Assembly (NCBI GenBank): GCA_031216445.1 | Contig: CM062208.1 | Location: 2,241,001-2,305,000, forward strand | Length of the DNA stretch: 64,000 bases | Origin: Lateolabrax maculatus | Taxonomy: Eukaryota; Chordata; Actinopteri; Acropomatiformes; Lateolabracidae | Direction of reading: 5' to 3' | Part shown: positions 1 to 10,690 of the stretch, piece by piece | Numbering within the stretch: the stretch's first letter is position 1 | Layout of the letters: each line of letters begins with the position of its first letter | Notes under the pieces: generated by a model | Database searches by the model: none | Seen by the model: only the letters and a program-made list of their open reading frames with translations | Told to the model about the DNA's origin: nothing | Program-made: the position numbers and the translations under genes

Positions 1-779
1 CTTTGCACTATCCCAACAACATCATGGCTGTAACTTCTTCATTTTAAACACTGTCTTTGCATTTTATTATCAAACATTTTGTGTCACAAGCAACTTCCCA
101 AGTGCTGATATTTAAGTTTCATCTGACACCGTAGAGTGTAACCCCTCTGTTGATGGCGGACGCCCCTCCTCTGCTCACTGCTGGTTGTATTGAAGCTCTG
201 AGGCTGGAGGGGAGCCACATGGTGGCAGTGTCCACAAATACTGTCGGCCCCATCGTCCGCTTGAGAGCAAACCCCCTTTCCTTAAAGTTGGCTTCCCCGC
301 TTCCAAGACATCAGTCTGCGATCGGTGCGTCTCTGCCAGCTGTCCCACACGGGCACAATCTGAACGGAGGCCTCTGCAGAAATGCAGATGGCAAACCCGA
401 CTGGGACTCCAGGCAAATTTCCAAAATTTAAATTCCTTCCTGTGTTGTGCTTGAGTCACCATGACTCTTCCGACAATCATCAATCAGCAGAGAGGTCGAT
501 CTAACATGCTTCACGTTGGTAATTTGAAACAGCCCACAGTGGCGCCGTTTAGTCACTTTTTGACACATTTCAGTGCCGTGAATGACTGGAACCTCGTGCA
601 TAATAAACTAGGGGAAAGGTCGACGCTCTGAATACGAGTGATAAAGAGAATGAGTGATGGCTACTTGATTGAGGAGCAGATTAAAATAATAAAGTAAAAA
701 TATTTTGGTGATGGGCAGCAAGAGAAAATCAGGTGGATTTTGATTTGTGTTTGTTTAAGTCATAAAGCAACGTCCCTCC
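1..779. other. Unique non-coding DNA, nothing recognised
   Basis: Ordinary mixed-composition sequence. The longest open frames, near 150-480 on both strands, overlap each other and show no domain, composition bias or splice context that would mark them as coding. No repeat family or RNA gene is recognised. Confidence 0.5.
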
Positions 780-1110
780 TGACAGGTGCTCCGCTGCCTG
801 GGCAGCCAGGGAAACTCCAGCCGCTCCAACGGAAGAGCTCTCTTCTAATACACTCTGTTGAGATAAAATAATCCCATGACATCACTTCACCTGTCCGAGA
901 CACCGGGTCCGGAGATGCTCCCGGTTCCTCCCCGCGCTGTGAGGCTTCGCTTTCGGGGGGGTGACTCAAGACCCGACCTGGCCTCATTCTCCAAAGAGGA
1001 GAAAAATGCTTTCCCATTGACCGGACCGCACACATTCGATCATTGTTTCTTTCTAAGTAGGACGAGCGTGCGTGTGCAGGAAAGCCAGCTGAATTCGGGG
1101 GGGTTGTGTT
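780..1110. other. GC-richer unique block, possible regulatory element
   Basis: This block is richer in G+C and CpG than its flanks and free of simple repeats. It holds an AGATAAAA GATA-type site followed by a TGACATCA CRE-like site near 858-883, and a run of seven Gs near 954. Open frames on both strands overlap it, which fits a low-stop GC block better than a gene. The regulatory reading is an inference from composition and motif content only. Confidence 0.25.
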
Positions 1111-1522
1111 AACTTCCTTTAACAAACATACCACAATATTTGGTCATCTGAAGTGCCTCCAACAGTCATCAGATTATCTGGCTTTGCTGGACAGTACGGT
1201 GCTTTCCACCTACTAATGCAGTATAAGTCACTGGGCCTTGACTAACCAGCAGCACTACACCGCTGCCTCTGTGCTGCTCGCAGGCTCCATATGACAGATG
1301 TTGTTTAGAGGTTGACCAGCCGGCTCCCAGCTTCGACCTGCTGTTGTCCCGGTGCAGAATGACGCAGGTATTGCACAACATTTTCCTTGGTTATGACTGT
1401 GTGACATCACCGGCTCCTCTTAGTGCTCGCTGTTTCCCCAGTTCCCCTGACGCGTGATACACTCTCTAACGATTGCACTGTTATGTGTAAACACTGCAAA
1501 CAACTCAAGGAGCGCATGCATG

Positions 1523-1548
1523 CACACACACACACACACACGCACACG
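1523..1548. repeat. (CA)n microsatellite
   Basis: A short CA dinucleotide array directly after an alternating GCATGCATGC stretch, interrupted by CG steps at its end. Confidence 0.9.
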
Positions 1549-1603
1549 GACGCACCTTCGCTGCCTCAGGTCCTGCTGTATCCACGGAGGCACCTGTCAC
1601 ACA

Positions 1604-1622
1604 TGACGTCACCTATGAGTCA
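1604..1622. promoter_or_regulatory. Perfect CRE next to a perfect AP-1 site
   Basis: TGACGTCA at 1604-1611 is the full palindromic CREB/ATF site. TGAGTCA at 1616-1622 is the AP-1 (Fos/Jun) consensus. They are four bases apart, so the pair could bind bZIP dimers side by side. Motifs of this length occur by chance in 64 kb, but finding both perfect forms this close is uncommon. Function is inferred. Confidence 0.35.
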
Positions 1623-1935
1623 GGTGAATGCATGCATGCATGAGTGTGGGTGTGTGTTCAGGCTCCTGCTGGCTGTGGGATGTTTGCATAATCAGCACAG
1701 CAGCACACCTTGGTCACAAGGTAAACTTTCCACTGCGCTCACAGAAAAAAGACCTCCGTTTCACACTTGAGTAGTCACAGAATGGCCTACTTCTACAGAC
1801 TGATGGGAGGGAAAAGGTAGCAGAGAGAGGTGTCAGGGTGCTGTTGCAGGCGATATCCTTTCTGTACATACGGCGGGTAACACATACAGGACTCTTCAGT
1901 TAGTTTGTAGTGTTGAGTTTCAACCTCTTTTATAA

Positions 1936-2396
1936 TGAGAGGTGGCAACAGCACACACTTTCTTTATCAAGTACAAGTACAGAAACTCTGATAAAAGTAG
2001 AAGTACTGATTCAACTTATTTACTCAAGTGAAAGTGAAAAGGTTCAGGTTCTGAAATGTCCCCATTAAAGTAAAAGGTAGTTCTAGTTCTGGTTTTTAGT
2101 TCTGGACGTCACATCCACTAGACACCTTCGAGTCTTCCTCCCTTGTCTCATTCGTCTCTTTACGTCTGTCATGCATGATCTGAACTAATAAAATAAAAAT
2201 AATTTCCCTCAAATGTATTAAAACTAAAGTAAGGAGCCTGTTTTGAAAATGTGAGGAGCAGAAAGTTCAGATATTTCTGTTAAAATGTAGGGAGTCAAAC
2301 TAAAAAGTTGTCAGAAAAATAAATACTCAAGTAAAGTAGATGTACTGAAAACTACTTAATAACAGTAAGTATTTGCACGTAGTTAGCTCCCACCTC
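1936..2396. mobile_element. Non-autonomous DNA transposon, hAT-like
   Basis: A 461-bp element whose ends share the inverted motif GAGGTGG (start) and CCACCTC (end). The interior is made of tracts such as ACTCAAGTAAAGTA and AAAGTAGAAGTACTG, typical of an abundant fish MITE. It is flanked by TTTTATAA (1928-1935) and TTTTAGAA (2397-2404), which match at seven of eight bases and fit an aged 8-bp target duplication of hAT type. There is no coding capacity. The 1-kb element at 55537-56554 has similar termini and interior. The family name is not certain. Confidence 0.7.
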
Positions 2397-2460
2397 TTTT
2401 AGAACTTCTTGTTAAAGTTGTTAAGTGTTAAAGATGAGGAGATCATACTCCTCTCATGTC

Positions 2461-2690
2461 TCTGCAGCCAGCTGGTTAGCTTAGCTTAGCATAAAGACTG
2501 GGAACAGGGGGAAACAGTTAGCCAGCTCTTTCTGAAGGGAACAACTTCCACCTGTCAGCATCTCTAAAGCTCACTAAACTCCAAGTTATATCTGGTTTGT
2601 TTAATACATTCAAAAACAGAATCGTGAAAACGGCAAGTTGCGGTTTTATGGAGGGTTCCTTTCAGACTCTTTTCCACTGTAAGTCAAATC
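2461..2690 (+). repeat. Dispersed teleost repeat (GGTTAGCTTAGC type)
   Basis: The stretch beginning CTGGTTAGCTTAGCTTAGCA and continuing through an AAAGACTGGGAACAGGGGG segment is one I recognise as a very common interspersed repeat of perch-like fish. A later TCTAAAGCTCACTAAACTCC segment and a GGTTTTATGGAGGGTT segment belong to the same consensus. Its class is probably a short DNA transposon. There is no coding capacity and the boundaries are approximate. Confidence 0.6.
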
Positions 2691-4085
2691 CATGTTCTAA
2701 AGAAACGATGACGACCAGATGGTTGCGATGGTTTGCATGTTTGAGTAATATGTAATGTACGTCAAGTAAAGTTGAGACTCAATACACTTCTCATGAAAAT
2801 AAGTGACTGTTGCTTTTTTAACTTTGATATTCTGACTTTTATTCAGAGAAATGTGCTTTGTCCTGTTGCGTTATGCAGACGTGTTTGTGTTCTGCTTCGC
2901 TTTGTTCTTGAGCTCTAAATGGATATTTAATCAGAAAGTAAAAATGAGGGATTCATAAATAGACTATTCAATACATGCATGAATAAATACAATTTAAAAA
3001 AAAGATTTATGAATATTAAAAACAACAATTGATCTACAAGGTTAAACAGAATAATTCAAATGAATCTGATGAAACTCCAAATTGCAAAATTAAATTCAGG
3101 TTCAGAGGGGAACAAAATTACACCAACATTTTTGTAAATAAGGAATATAAAATATTTGGTTGCCAATTTTCTTGTCCATTTACCAGTTCTGCTGCCCTGC
3201 GTGGCTCTTGTTTTGGCAAAACATTGTTAATCTTCACTGGCTCTGACCTGAAGATCAGTTATGTGTTAGAAGAAAATTCTTCAGATTCGATGATTTCTCA
3301 CCTGCTGGTAACAGAAAATGAGAGCTGCTGTTATACCCCACGACATAAAGCACCTTAAGGCTCAGAAATGCCCCCAAAAAAATTCTCTCAAAATGTTCTT
3401 GCTTGGTCCTGCTGATTTCTTGCCGTGCAGATAAAAGCGATGAAAAGTTACATTTAAAACATTTGTGTCCTTCCAGATACAATATCTTGGTTGCACAGAT
3501 TTTACTGTGACGAGTTTAATCCCTTTAAAAACTGCTGTCTGTCTGTCTTTTGGATTACAGAGTAAAGTTTCTACGAAGACAAATAACATTCAAATTCTTT
3601 CCACCTGCGCTGTCGTGTCGTGGAGGCAGATGTCTCACAACCTGGAAGGAAAATACAAATAATACAACTATCTGCGTGTCTTGATATCAAAGAAATCCTT
3701 CATTTAAATGTGCAATATAATATATGTAATATTGATCACTTTATTGATGATAATCCTCCATATGTGACCGTGCTGTCAGTTGATTGTTTTAATAAGAGTT
3801 GACCTGCAGTTCACCTGCCCAGGGGACGTTAATGGTGGACCTGTTGTTGGCTCGAGCGATGCAACAGAGACCCATCTGTTCTGCTCCCATGAATGATCAT
3901 AAGGCCAGACTGAAGCATCTAAATATAGACAGAACAAATTAAATTCAAATGACTCAGACGCTCGATGACTGAGACCAGTGACTTATCCCTCCTCGGTGCC
4001 CTGCTTCAGTCCGTCAGTGTTCAGCCTTTCTGGGAGTTATTCCACTCTGGGTTGCCTCTCAAACCTTCAACTGTTAGAGGAAGGA
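2691..4085. other. AT-rich non-coding DNA
   Basis: Mostly AT-rich sequence without recognised repeats. Short open frames near 3029-3802 lie in different frames and strands with no protein-like signature. Confidence 0.5.
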
Positions 4086-4165
4086 GGTTGGGTGGTTGGG
4101 GGTGGCGGTGGGGGGAGTGGGAGTGAAAGGAAGATGGGCGGAGGGAGGGAGGGAGAGGCTAAATC
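4086..4165 (+). repeat. G-rich tract with quadruplex potential
   Basis: Plus-strand guanine runs of three to six bases are separated by one- to several-base loops, followed by three GGGA units. This meets the usual pattern for an intramolecular G-quadruplex. No gene boundary can be tied to it. Confidence 0.6.
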
Positions 4166-4237
4166 AGTTGGCGGAGAAGAGGAAGCTCTGTCATATCCAG
4201 GAGGAAGTGTGAGTCAGTGCTCGTACATTCTTGGAGG

Positions 4238-5089
4238 CTGATTCAGCGCAGTACAGGAAGTGGGAAACGCTTACTGCTGAGCTTTAACACCAGGAGGGAA
4301 AGAACCTCGTCTGGAGCGGTGTAACCGTAAAAAGAGTCCCCCCAGCAAACAAAACAAACAAACCTAAAAAAACACAGAACCAGCCACACAAACACACGTT
4401 GTCACAGGTGCTCATCCGTGAAAATGACTCACGGCGCTGCCAACCCCAGAAAGAGGCGGCGGCCGCTCCGAAACACGCTCAACACAGAGGAAACAGAACG
4501 GAGGAGAAAGCCGTGCTACCGGCGGAGAGGCAAAGAGCTGTCAGAGAGGAGGAGGGCAAAGGGTAGCGCTCCGGGTCTTCCTCTTTTTCTTTGCTCCCCA
4601 GAAGTCTCCCCTTCCTTCTCCCTCTCAGGTTTCACAGTCGCAGCTATGGCAGCTTAACCCATTCATTTCCTGCTTTATTTCCAGCTACACGAGAGCAGTC
4701 AGTCACTCAGAGGGTCGCAGCCCAAAGACAAGCTGACAGACTTTCTGCTGTGTTTGTCACTGTTACCTCAGTCTACGTTTGGCCAAACCAAGCTTTCATT
4801 CTGGTGTCTCTGGGGGAGGTTTTCCAGGTTGTGACCTACATTTTAACTAAAAGCCAGGGTTGGTGACATCATGGTGGCCATGTGGGAGGGGGGGTGGGTG
4901 GTTGTTTAGAGGATGTTCTCCCCCATTTATACACCCGCGGACAGTGTGTCCCTCCCGGACTCTCATGGTCACTGCCTCTGTCCTCGTGATAAAACACCAG
5001 CTTATCACCAGTTTCCATTCAGCTTCTTGGCGCTTATGTAACGTCAACGCAGGGAGGAAGTGCTGTCCGCTCTGAATGAAGAATGTATC
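4238..5089. other. GC-rich unique segment, no gene recognised
   Basis: The segment 4430-4640 is CpG-rich and includes GGCGGCGGCCGC. An arginine-rich open frame (4418-4657, plus) crosses it, but the arginine content follows from the GC and purine composition and no domain is seen. It could be the 5' end of a transcript or a regulatory element. No clean splice donor follows. Confidence 0.2.
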
Positions 5090-5288
5090 TGTGTGTGCGC
5101 GTGTGTGTGTGCCTGTGTGTGTGTGTCTGTGTGTGTGTGTATTGGAGGACGGAGGAAGACGAGGGGAAGAGTGAGACAACAGCGTGGAGTGGAACAGGTT
5201 TCCACATGAGACTAAACCCACCAAACATGTACGACAGTGGAAAAAGTGTGCTCAGCTGATTAATGCACACACACACACACACACACAC
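5090..5288. repeat. (TG)n array followed by (CA)n array
   Basis: An interrupted TG array lies at about 5090-5140 and a CA array at 5265-5288 on the same strand. The two can pair with each other as an imperfect hairpin. Apparent cysteine/valine or histidine/threonine proteins here are translations of the repeat. Confidence 0.9.
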
Positions 5289-5399
5289 CGTTCCCAAAGC
5301 GTCTCACACTTCTTACACACACATCACTCTCACACTGTGTCTCTGTCTCACACAAAACCATGTTGTATTGTACGGGTTGTTGCTAGGAGACAAACTAAT

Positions 5400-5745
5400 T
5401 CCAAACCTCTTGAAACAGAGAGACTTACTCCTCGTTTTCTAAGCCAGGACGTCGGGAGAGAAAAAAGGGGGAGAGCGAGGGGGGGGGGGGGGCGAGGGAG
5501 GGGAAGGGGGGTGAGGAAAGGGGGGCTCTGAGAGACAAGAAAGCGACTCTCCCACGCAGAGGAGCTTTCACTCTCAGCAGGAAGGAGTCCACAGACTCAT
5601 CTGTCTCTCGGCCTGAAGACGCACCGGAGCGGACGCAACGCATGAACGTCAAACTGTTCACGCAGCGAAATGGCTGTCGCACGGTCGTCTTCACCTTCGT
5701 CAAAGGCAACTATTTCAGATGAGGACTATGAGAGTGACAGCTGAG
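5400..5745 (+). other. Poly-G run and CpG-rich block, possible 5' exon or regulatory element
   Basis: A 14-base G run (5479-5492) sits in a purine-rich stretch that passes into CpG-rich unique sequence (5560-5740). Two short overlapping ATG frames are present. One, at 5642-5722, has 26 codons. The other, at 5670-5744, has 24 codons, a strong start context (purine at -3, G at +4) and an acidic serine-rich end reading ISDEDYESDS. Neither is followed by a convincing splice donor. I recognise no protein, and a chance origin is quite possible. Confidence 0.2.
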
Positions 5746-5972
5746 GCCAAAAAGACTTTTAGGATTCCTATATGGGAAAATTGAATTGTGATCCATTATA
5801 TTCTGGAAGCCTTATAGAATCACTGTCAAACCTAAAGGACTCCATTAAATCTCCTGTTGCACAGCTACAGGGCTTTTGTAAGAGTTCAAAGGCAAAAAAA
5901 GATAATTATTTCTATATTTTTTTTAGCTGAAAATCAGGTATCAAAGACAACTTGTATTTAATCAGGTAAATC

Positions 5973-6431
5973 TCTACCCTGGAACCAGACGACTCTGCAG
6001 CTCATGTTTCATTGTCTCTGGCAGATCCGTCTGGCCCCTCTCACATTCACACTGACTTCTCTGCCGATTTATCGGGATAACCAATCACGAGCGTTTATCT
6101 AGTGCGAGGCGGGTTTAATCCGATGACTGACAGAGACGAACGCCATTCAGGTATCTTTGTAAATATCCAAGATGGCGGCTCCTGATACAGAACGTTCCCC
6201 GGCCGGCTACAGCGGCATCATTAAACCGACTGGACGGTACATTTTCACTAAAAGAAGAACAGACAACTGCACTTAAACTTTATGCTGATAAGAAATATGT
6301 GTTTGCCGAACTTCTGACAGGACGGCGTTTCGTTGCTGTGATTGGTTGTCTCCGCCCGTCGATAACGCCCCTTGGAAATCAAAAATGAACTGAGAGGTTC
6401 CAGACTGATACACATTTGCGAATTAGTCTAG
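5973..6431. mobile_element. Probable non-autonomous DNA transposon relic
   Basis: The block begins TCTACCCTGGAACCAGACG and ends GTTCCAGACTGATACACATT followed by TGCGAATTAGTCTAG. I associate this sequence type with common fish DNA-transposon derivatives, possibly Harbinger-like. It is flanked by the direct repeat TAAATC at 5967-5972 and 6432-6437. No transposase frame remains. Class and exact ends are uncertain. Confidence 0.45.
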
Positions 6432-6835
6432 TAAATCCCATCAAAGATGTCCATTTTAAAGTAAACCTGATAACATAAACAAACTTTTTAGCCAAACATG
6501 AAGGAGTCCACAGCCATGCTTGTGGCTCTGTGAGGCTGCACTTAATGTCACTATTCACTGGGAAAGAAATTTGTTTTGATCATTAAACAGAGTATTGGTC
6601 CCCGTTTGGAAAACGGAGACGATAACACAACAAACTGAAGAACTTGAAGGAGTCAGAAGAGAAGTGAAAATGAAAGTGATATACTTTGTTCATTCCGATA
6701 CTTGGAAACATAACAGAGCCTTTCAAAATGTGGGGGAGGACGGGCCAAACAATTAGAAATGAATATAAGAAAACTAGGCCTGGCTAATCCCTAACCTCTG
6801 AAAACACAAACAGAAGCTCCAACCTGACGATGGAA
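6432..6835. other. AT-leaning non-coding DNA
   Basis: Nothing recognised: no repeat, RNA gene or supported reading frame. Confidence 0.5.
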
Positions 6836-7105
6836 AATCAGAGGGGCAGCAAAGTTATTACAATTCATCCTGAGGGGAACATAAATTAAAGTAGCAAATA
6901 TAACGGCAATCCCTCCGACAGCAGTTGAGATTTTTCACTTTAACCCGAAGCTGTCGACCTCGTGGTGGCGATGGATGAAAAACCAGTGGATTCATCCTCT
7001 GGGTCCATGGAAGCCGGTGCAGAAACTCCTGGCCATCCATCCGACAGTTGTTGAGATTAATTAGTCTGAGCAGAAGTGGTTGACTGACTCAGAGCCACGC
7101 TGTTA
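6836..7105 (+). repeat. Dimeric dispersed teleost repeat
   Basis: Two diverged copies of one module lie head to tail. ATTCATCCTGAGGGG (about 6863) recurs as ATTCATCCTCTGGG (about 6990), and GGCAATCCCTCCGACAG (about 6905) recurs as GGCCATCCATCCGACAG (about 7031), each followed by GTTGAGAT. The period is about 126 bp. The closing part (GAGCCACGCTGTTAGC) completes a layout I know from very abundant repeats of perch-like fish. No protein is encoded. Confidence 0.65.
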
Positions 7106-7110
7106 GCGAG

Positions 7111-8502
7111 ACAAAAATAGCTAATGAATTTTGATTATATTTTCCATTTAATGTGTTATAATTACACTGTCTGCACTTCTGGCAACCCGACATTGTGCAA
7201 CAAAATTAATTATTATGTTTCAATCTGGGGTTTGCTGTTTGATTTATTTATTTCTTCAAATGGAATTAGTTTTATTAATGGTTTTCAAAAAAAAAAAAAA
7301 AAAAACTTCATGAGGTCCAAACAGCCCAGGAACATAAACAGAAGTCAGAAGACAGAAGTGAGAGTTTGGTGGAGTTTGAGTGGATATTTACTGTGGGAAG
7401 TTCAGGAATGTGGACTGAAACTTGAAGAATTGAGATATTTCCCTGATCCCCAGACCAGCCGGACGAATCTGAGCAAGGGAATTTACCAAGGAGCCCCTCC
7501 CTCCGAGGTGCCCCGACCAACAGCCCTTCTCTGGAGGAAAGTCAATCATAGTGGCAGTCAGGTGCTTATAATGTCATTACCAAGGTAAATGGTTCCTCAG
7601 CACACGAGCACACAGAACAAATGGAGCGGAGAGACACTTCCAACCTTCCTGTCATGTGCTCTTCATTTCTATCATGCCATCCCTGCTATTCTCCGCAGGA
7701 TCGCTCACTCCCCCCCCTCCCGTTAGTCGCTGCATCCTCTCATTGTGTAACACTGAAAAGGGGGGAGAGAGAGAGAGTGAGAGGGGGAGATCTCACCCTT
7801 ATTTCACAATCTTGTCCCCTTGACGGGGTTCGATCCCTGACACCGGCTGGTCCTCTAGCCCGTCATGTGACACGCCGCGGTGGCGTGAGGTCAGCTGCCT
7901 GTCTGTCCATCTGTCGGACGTGACAGCAAACTTTTTTTTGATTTATTTTTTGCGGCGTCAGGGTTTTTCAGCTGGATGAAATCCGACCAGAATGCCGAGC
8001 TCGGGCTTCTCTCGCTGCTCCTCCACGTCGAAGCCAGACTCGGGCTGATGTGAGAGCAGATACAAAGTCCTTCTCGCACAGTTCTGGTTCGTTGACACTT
8101 CTGACCTTAATACCCAGAGGTAACCTGCATGATGGAGGCCAACGAGGAGGCGACTATATTTAGCACAGGTGAAGATAAGCAGTCCGATCCACACGGACGC
8201 TCCTCTGCACAGATGTTTCACTAGATACTGCAGCACACTGTAAGAAATATGATAGGAAACATGAAAGAAACAGATGCAGGTGCGTCTCTCCTCTTCCCAT
8301 TTATATTTATTCACTAATCTTCCCGTATTTTAATGAATGTTACTTTCGCCTCAGTGTGGTGCAGCTGTGGTATGAAGGGAAAAATCAACAAAAAACAAGA
8401 TTGCAGATAATCAATATTAAGGACTCGATAAGGATGCCCTTGCTTTTAACTGAGCTCTGTGACTTTCCAACACGAGTAACAGTCACTTCAAACAGAGGCT
8501 CT
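7111..8502. other. Non-coding DNA with a 19-base A tract
   Basis: Contains an A19 run at 7287-7305, with no polyadenylation signal or gene-like sequence just before it, and a pol III B-box match GGTTCGATCC at 7827-7836 without a recognisable tRNA fold around it. Open frames at 7124-7588 and 7621-7923 have no supporting features. Confidence 0.4.
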
Positions 8503-8539
8503 GGTCCAGGGGCCGCCTGACCCCATGGGCCCCTGGACC
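8503..8539. repeat. Perfect 12-bp inverted repeat
   Basis: GGTCCAGGGGCC (8503-8514) and GGCCCCTGGACC (8528-8539) are exact reverse complements around a 13-base loop. The stem is GC-rich and would be stable as a hairpin or cruciform. A similar GGGCCCCTGGACAGAC string occurs at about 13674, which suggests part of a dispersed element. Confidence 0.8.
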
Positions 8540-10504
8540 GGTGCCCAGTAGGCTCGTTCTATCCGGTAAATCCAATATTGTATTTAACTGTGGCCACGCC
8601 GACAAAGAATTTGAATTTCAGAGCGAGAAAGCAGAGATAAAGATGGATGATGGAGTTGAATGCAGTATGAGATCTTATCAGTGGATTATTGTCTTATGTA
8701 AGTGTGATTTACTATTATTGCCACTTTTATACCACACTTCAAGTTTGATAGTTGTCAGCTGCTTTAGATCTCTGCGGTTTAAAAGATAGTAAAAGTTTGA
8801 ACAATGTTTGAAGTGTCCTGTTATATATAGTTTGAAACCCCTGTCAGGTTGAATACTCGATTCTGATCTGATAATGTCCCTGTCTCTCTGAACTTGGTGA
8901 TAGTTTTTTTGGTGTTGTCTTGTTGTTTAACATACTGTCAAATTATATTTACTGTTCGCCAAACTTTGGCTCACAGCTGTCTTAAGTCTGTTAAGTCTTA
9001 AGTCTCTAAGTGACCGTGGGATAAGCGGGGTGATGCTCTTCGAGCTCTCCGTGATCCAATGCACGTCATCCATTAATTCCTGATAATGGACTCCTCGCCG
9101 GACATTACCTTTACTTAATGGACGCCTTTTCACTCACTCTCTCTGCCTTCCACAGCTTGGTGTTGTCGCTGTGTGATGGAACTCCGCTTGTTAACCGCCT
9201 GTTCACTGCTTAACATCCAGTTTCGCCCTTTTATTAGAGGTTAAACCCCACAGAGAACATTGCCACCGAAGTAGACAAATGTTTTCTTATATACACATTG
9301 AGTTAACTGCACAACCATTTCTTGAGCATGGTTATGTTGTCGGGCTGGATTTTTCGTAATCTGCAAATGTCATTGTGACTGTGACTGAGGTTTTCTTACA
9401 TGTGGAACAGAAGGTGGACGTTCTGGTTTAACCTCAGCTCCTTGTGAGTTAAAACTGTTGTTTTGGAGCATTTTTTCTTTTGTTTCGGGCCAATTGGAAA
9501 AGTGTTTTGTCCACTGTGCCCACTATCCCAGTCAGGTTGGGTCGGGCTGTTGGGACGCCTTCGCACCAGACTCTGCGGTAGGTTCCTCCTGTGCCTGGTG
9601 AGTCACCAGGTTTGGTATGAGATGATGGAATCGTGAACGTGCTGTGATTTGCCTTGCTCACCAGCAGTTTGAATTTCTGTAGTGTGGTCAAACCGAAGAC
9701 AGGCGCAGTAAGTGAAGCCTAAATTGCTCAGCAGTAATTACTGGTCTCTCTCCCGTCCACGATCTGACATATCATCTTCCAAGAGGTGTTTAGTCACTGG
9801 TTTTGTCTTTAGGTTTTTACGTAACTGTCATGATTCAGCGTGCGTCATCGAGTGTCAGATAATGTCACGTTCAGCCCTCGCAGCGGTTGTCTATGAGCAT
9901 GTAAGATGGATATCTAGACGTGGATGTGGTCAACCATGTTTGTTTACCTCCAAGCCTTTCTTTTGCTGCATCATCATCTTTGGTGCTTTGTGTGTGGAGC
10001 AAACACGGAGATGGAATAAGCAGATCAGATTATTCCTAGTTTTTGCTGAGTTTGGAGGTGCGGGCGTAAAATGAAATTAAATCCCAACCTGATTGAAATT
10101 AATTTACATATTATTTAAAAGTTTCTATATCTCACAGCCCTTCACCTCCCTCATCTTGATGCCTCCATGTTTTCCTGTGATTCTTTTTTACATTCTGTTT
10201 GCGAGGCTCATCATTATGCGTCACCATGTGACTGATGGTGCTGGACACCCACCAAAAAAACACTCTGGGTCAGGATCCCCCGAAACTTTACCCCCAGTTG
10301 AATCCACACGTTCATGCTTGTGACTCCCAGACTGTCAACAGCTGTAATACTTACTCTCCATTAAACATGATGATGATTTGTAATTAATTTGGTTTTGGGG
10401 CGTTTTATGCCTCTACCGCCCGTGAACTGGGGTTCATGGTTCATGGTATTTAAGTGTGCCTTTATTTGTGTTTGTGAATTATTTTGAGACACCTGACCTC
10501 ACCT
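8540..10504. other. Non-coding DNA, nothing recognised
   Basis: Mixed-composition sequence without recognised repeats. A small AAGTCTTAAGTCT-type internal repetition lies near 8982-9006. Frames at 9449-9691 and 9712-10074 lack any domain signature. Confidence 0.45.
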
Positions 10505-10690
10505 GGGGGCGGCGGTGGCTCAGGAGGTAGAGCGAGTCACATGTGGAGACATTGAACCCCAAGTTGTTCCCGATGTCGGGCCTGCGTGGTAGCTCGCTGT
10601 TATCAGTGTGAATGGGAGAATTAGCAGCAAAAGCCTTGTAAAGCACTTTGAATGAAACCTCTATACAAATGAAGCCTTTTACCATTTTAC
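10505..10690 (+). mobile_element. tRNA-derived SINE
   Basis: It opens with GGGGGCGGCGGTGGCTCAGG followed by AGGTAGAGCG, a tRNA-like head containing an A-box-like segment. The expected B-box region is decayed. The body ends with AAAGCACTTTGAATGAAACC, then TATACAAATG and TTTTACCATTTTA, a diverged form of the GCGCTATATAAATGCAGTCC plus CATTTACCATT tail common to many fish SINEs. SINEs of this kind are copied by a partner LINE and encode nothing. Confidence 0.75.

Noticed and set aside
7287..7305. Processed-pseudogene poly-A tail
   Set aside because: No gene-like sequence, polyadenylation signal or target duplication is visible upstream of the A19 run.
7820..7845. Possible tRNA gene (GGTTCGATCC B box)
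   Set aside because: No acceptor stem, D arm or anticodon arm can be folded around it. The same holds for B-box-like strings at about 11487, 17270 and 50878.
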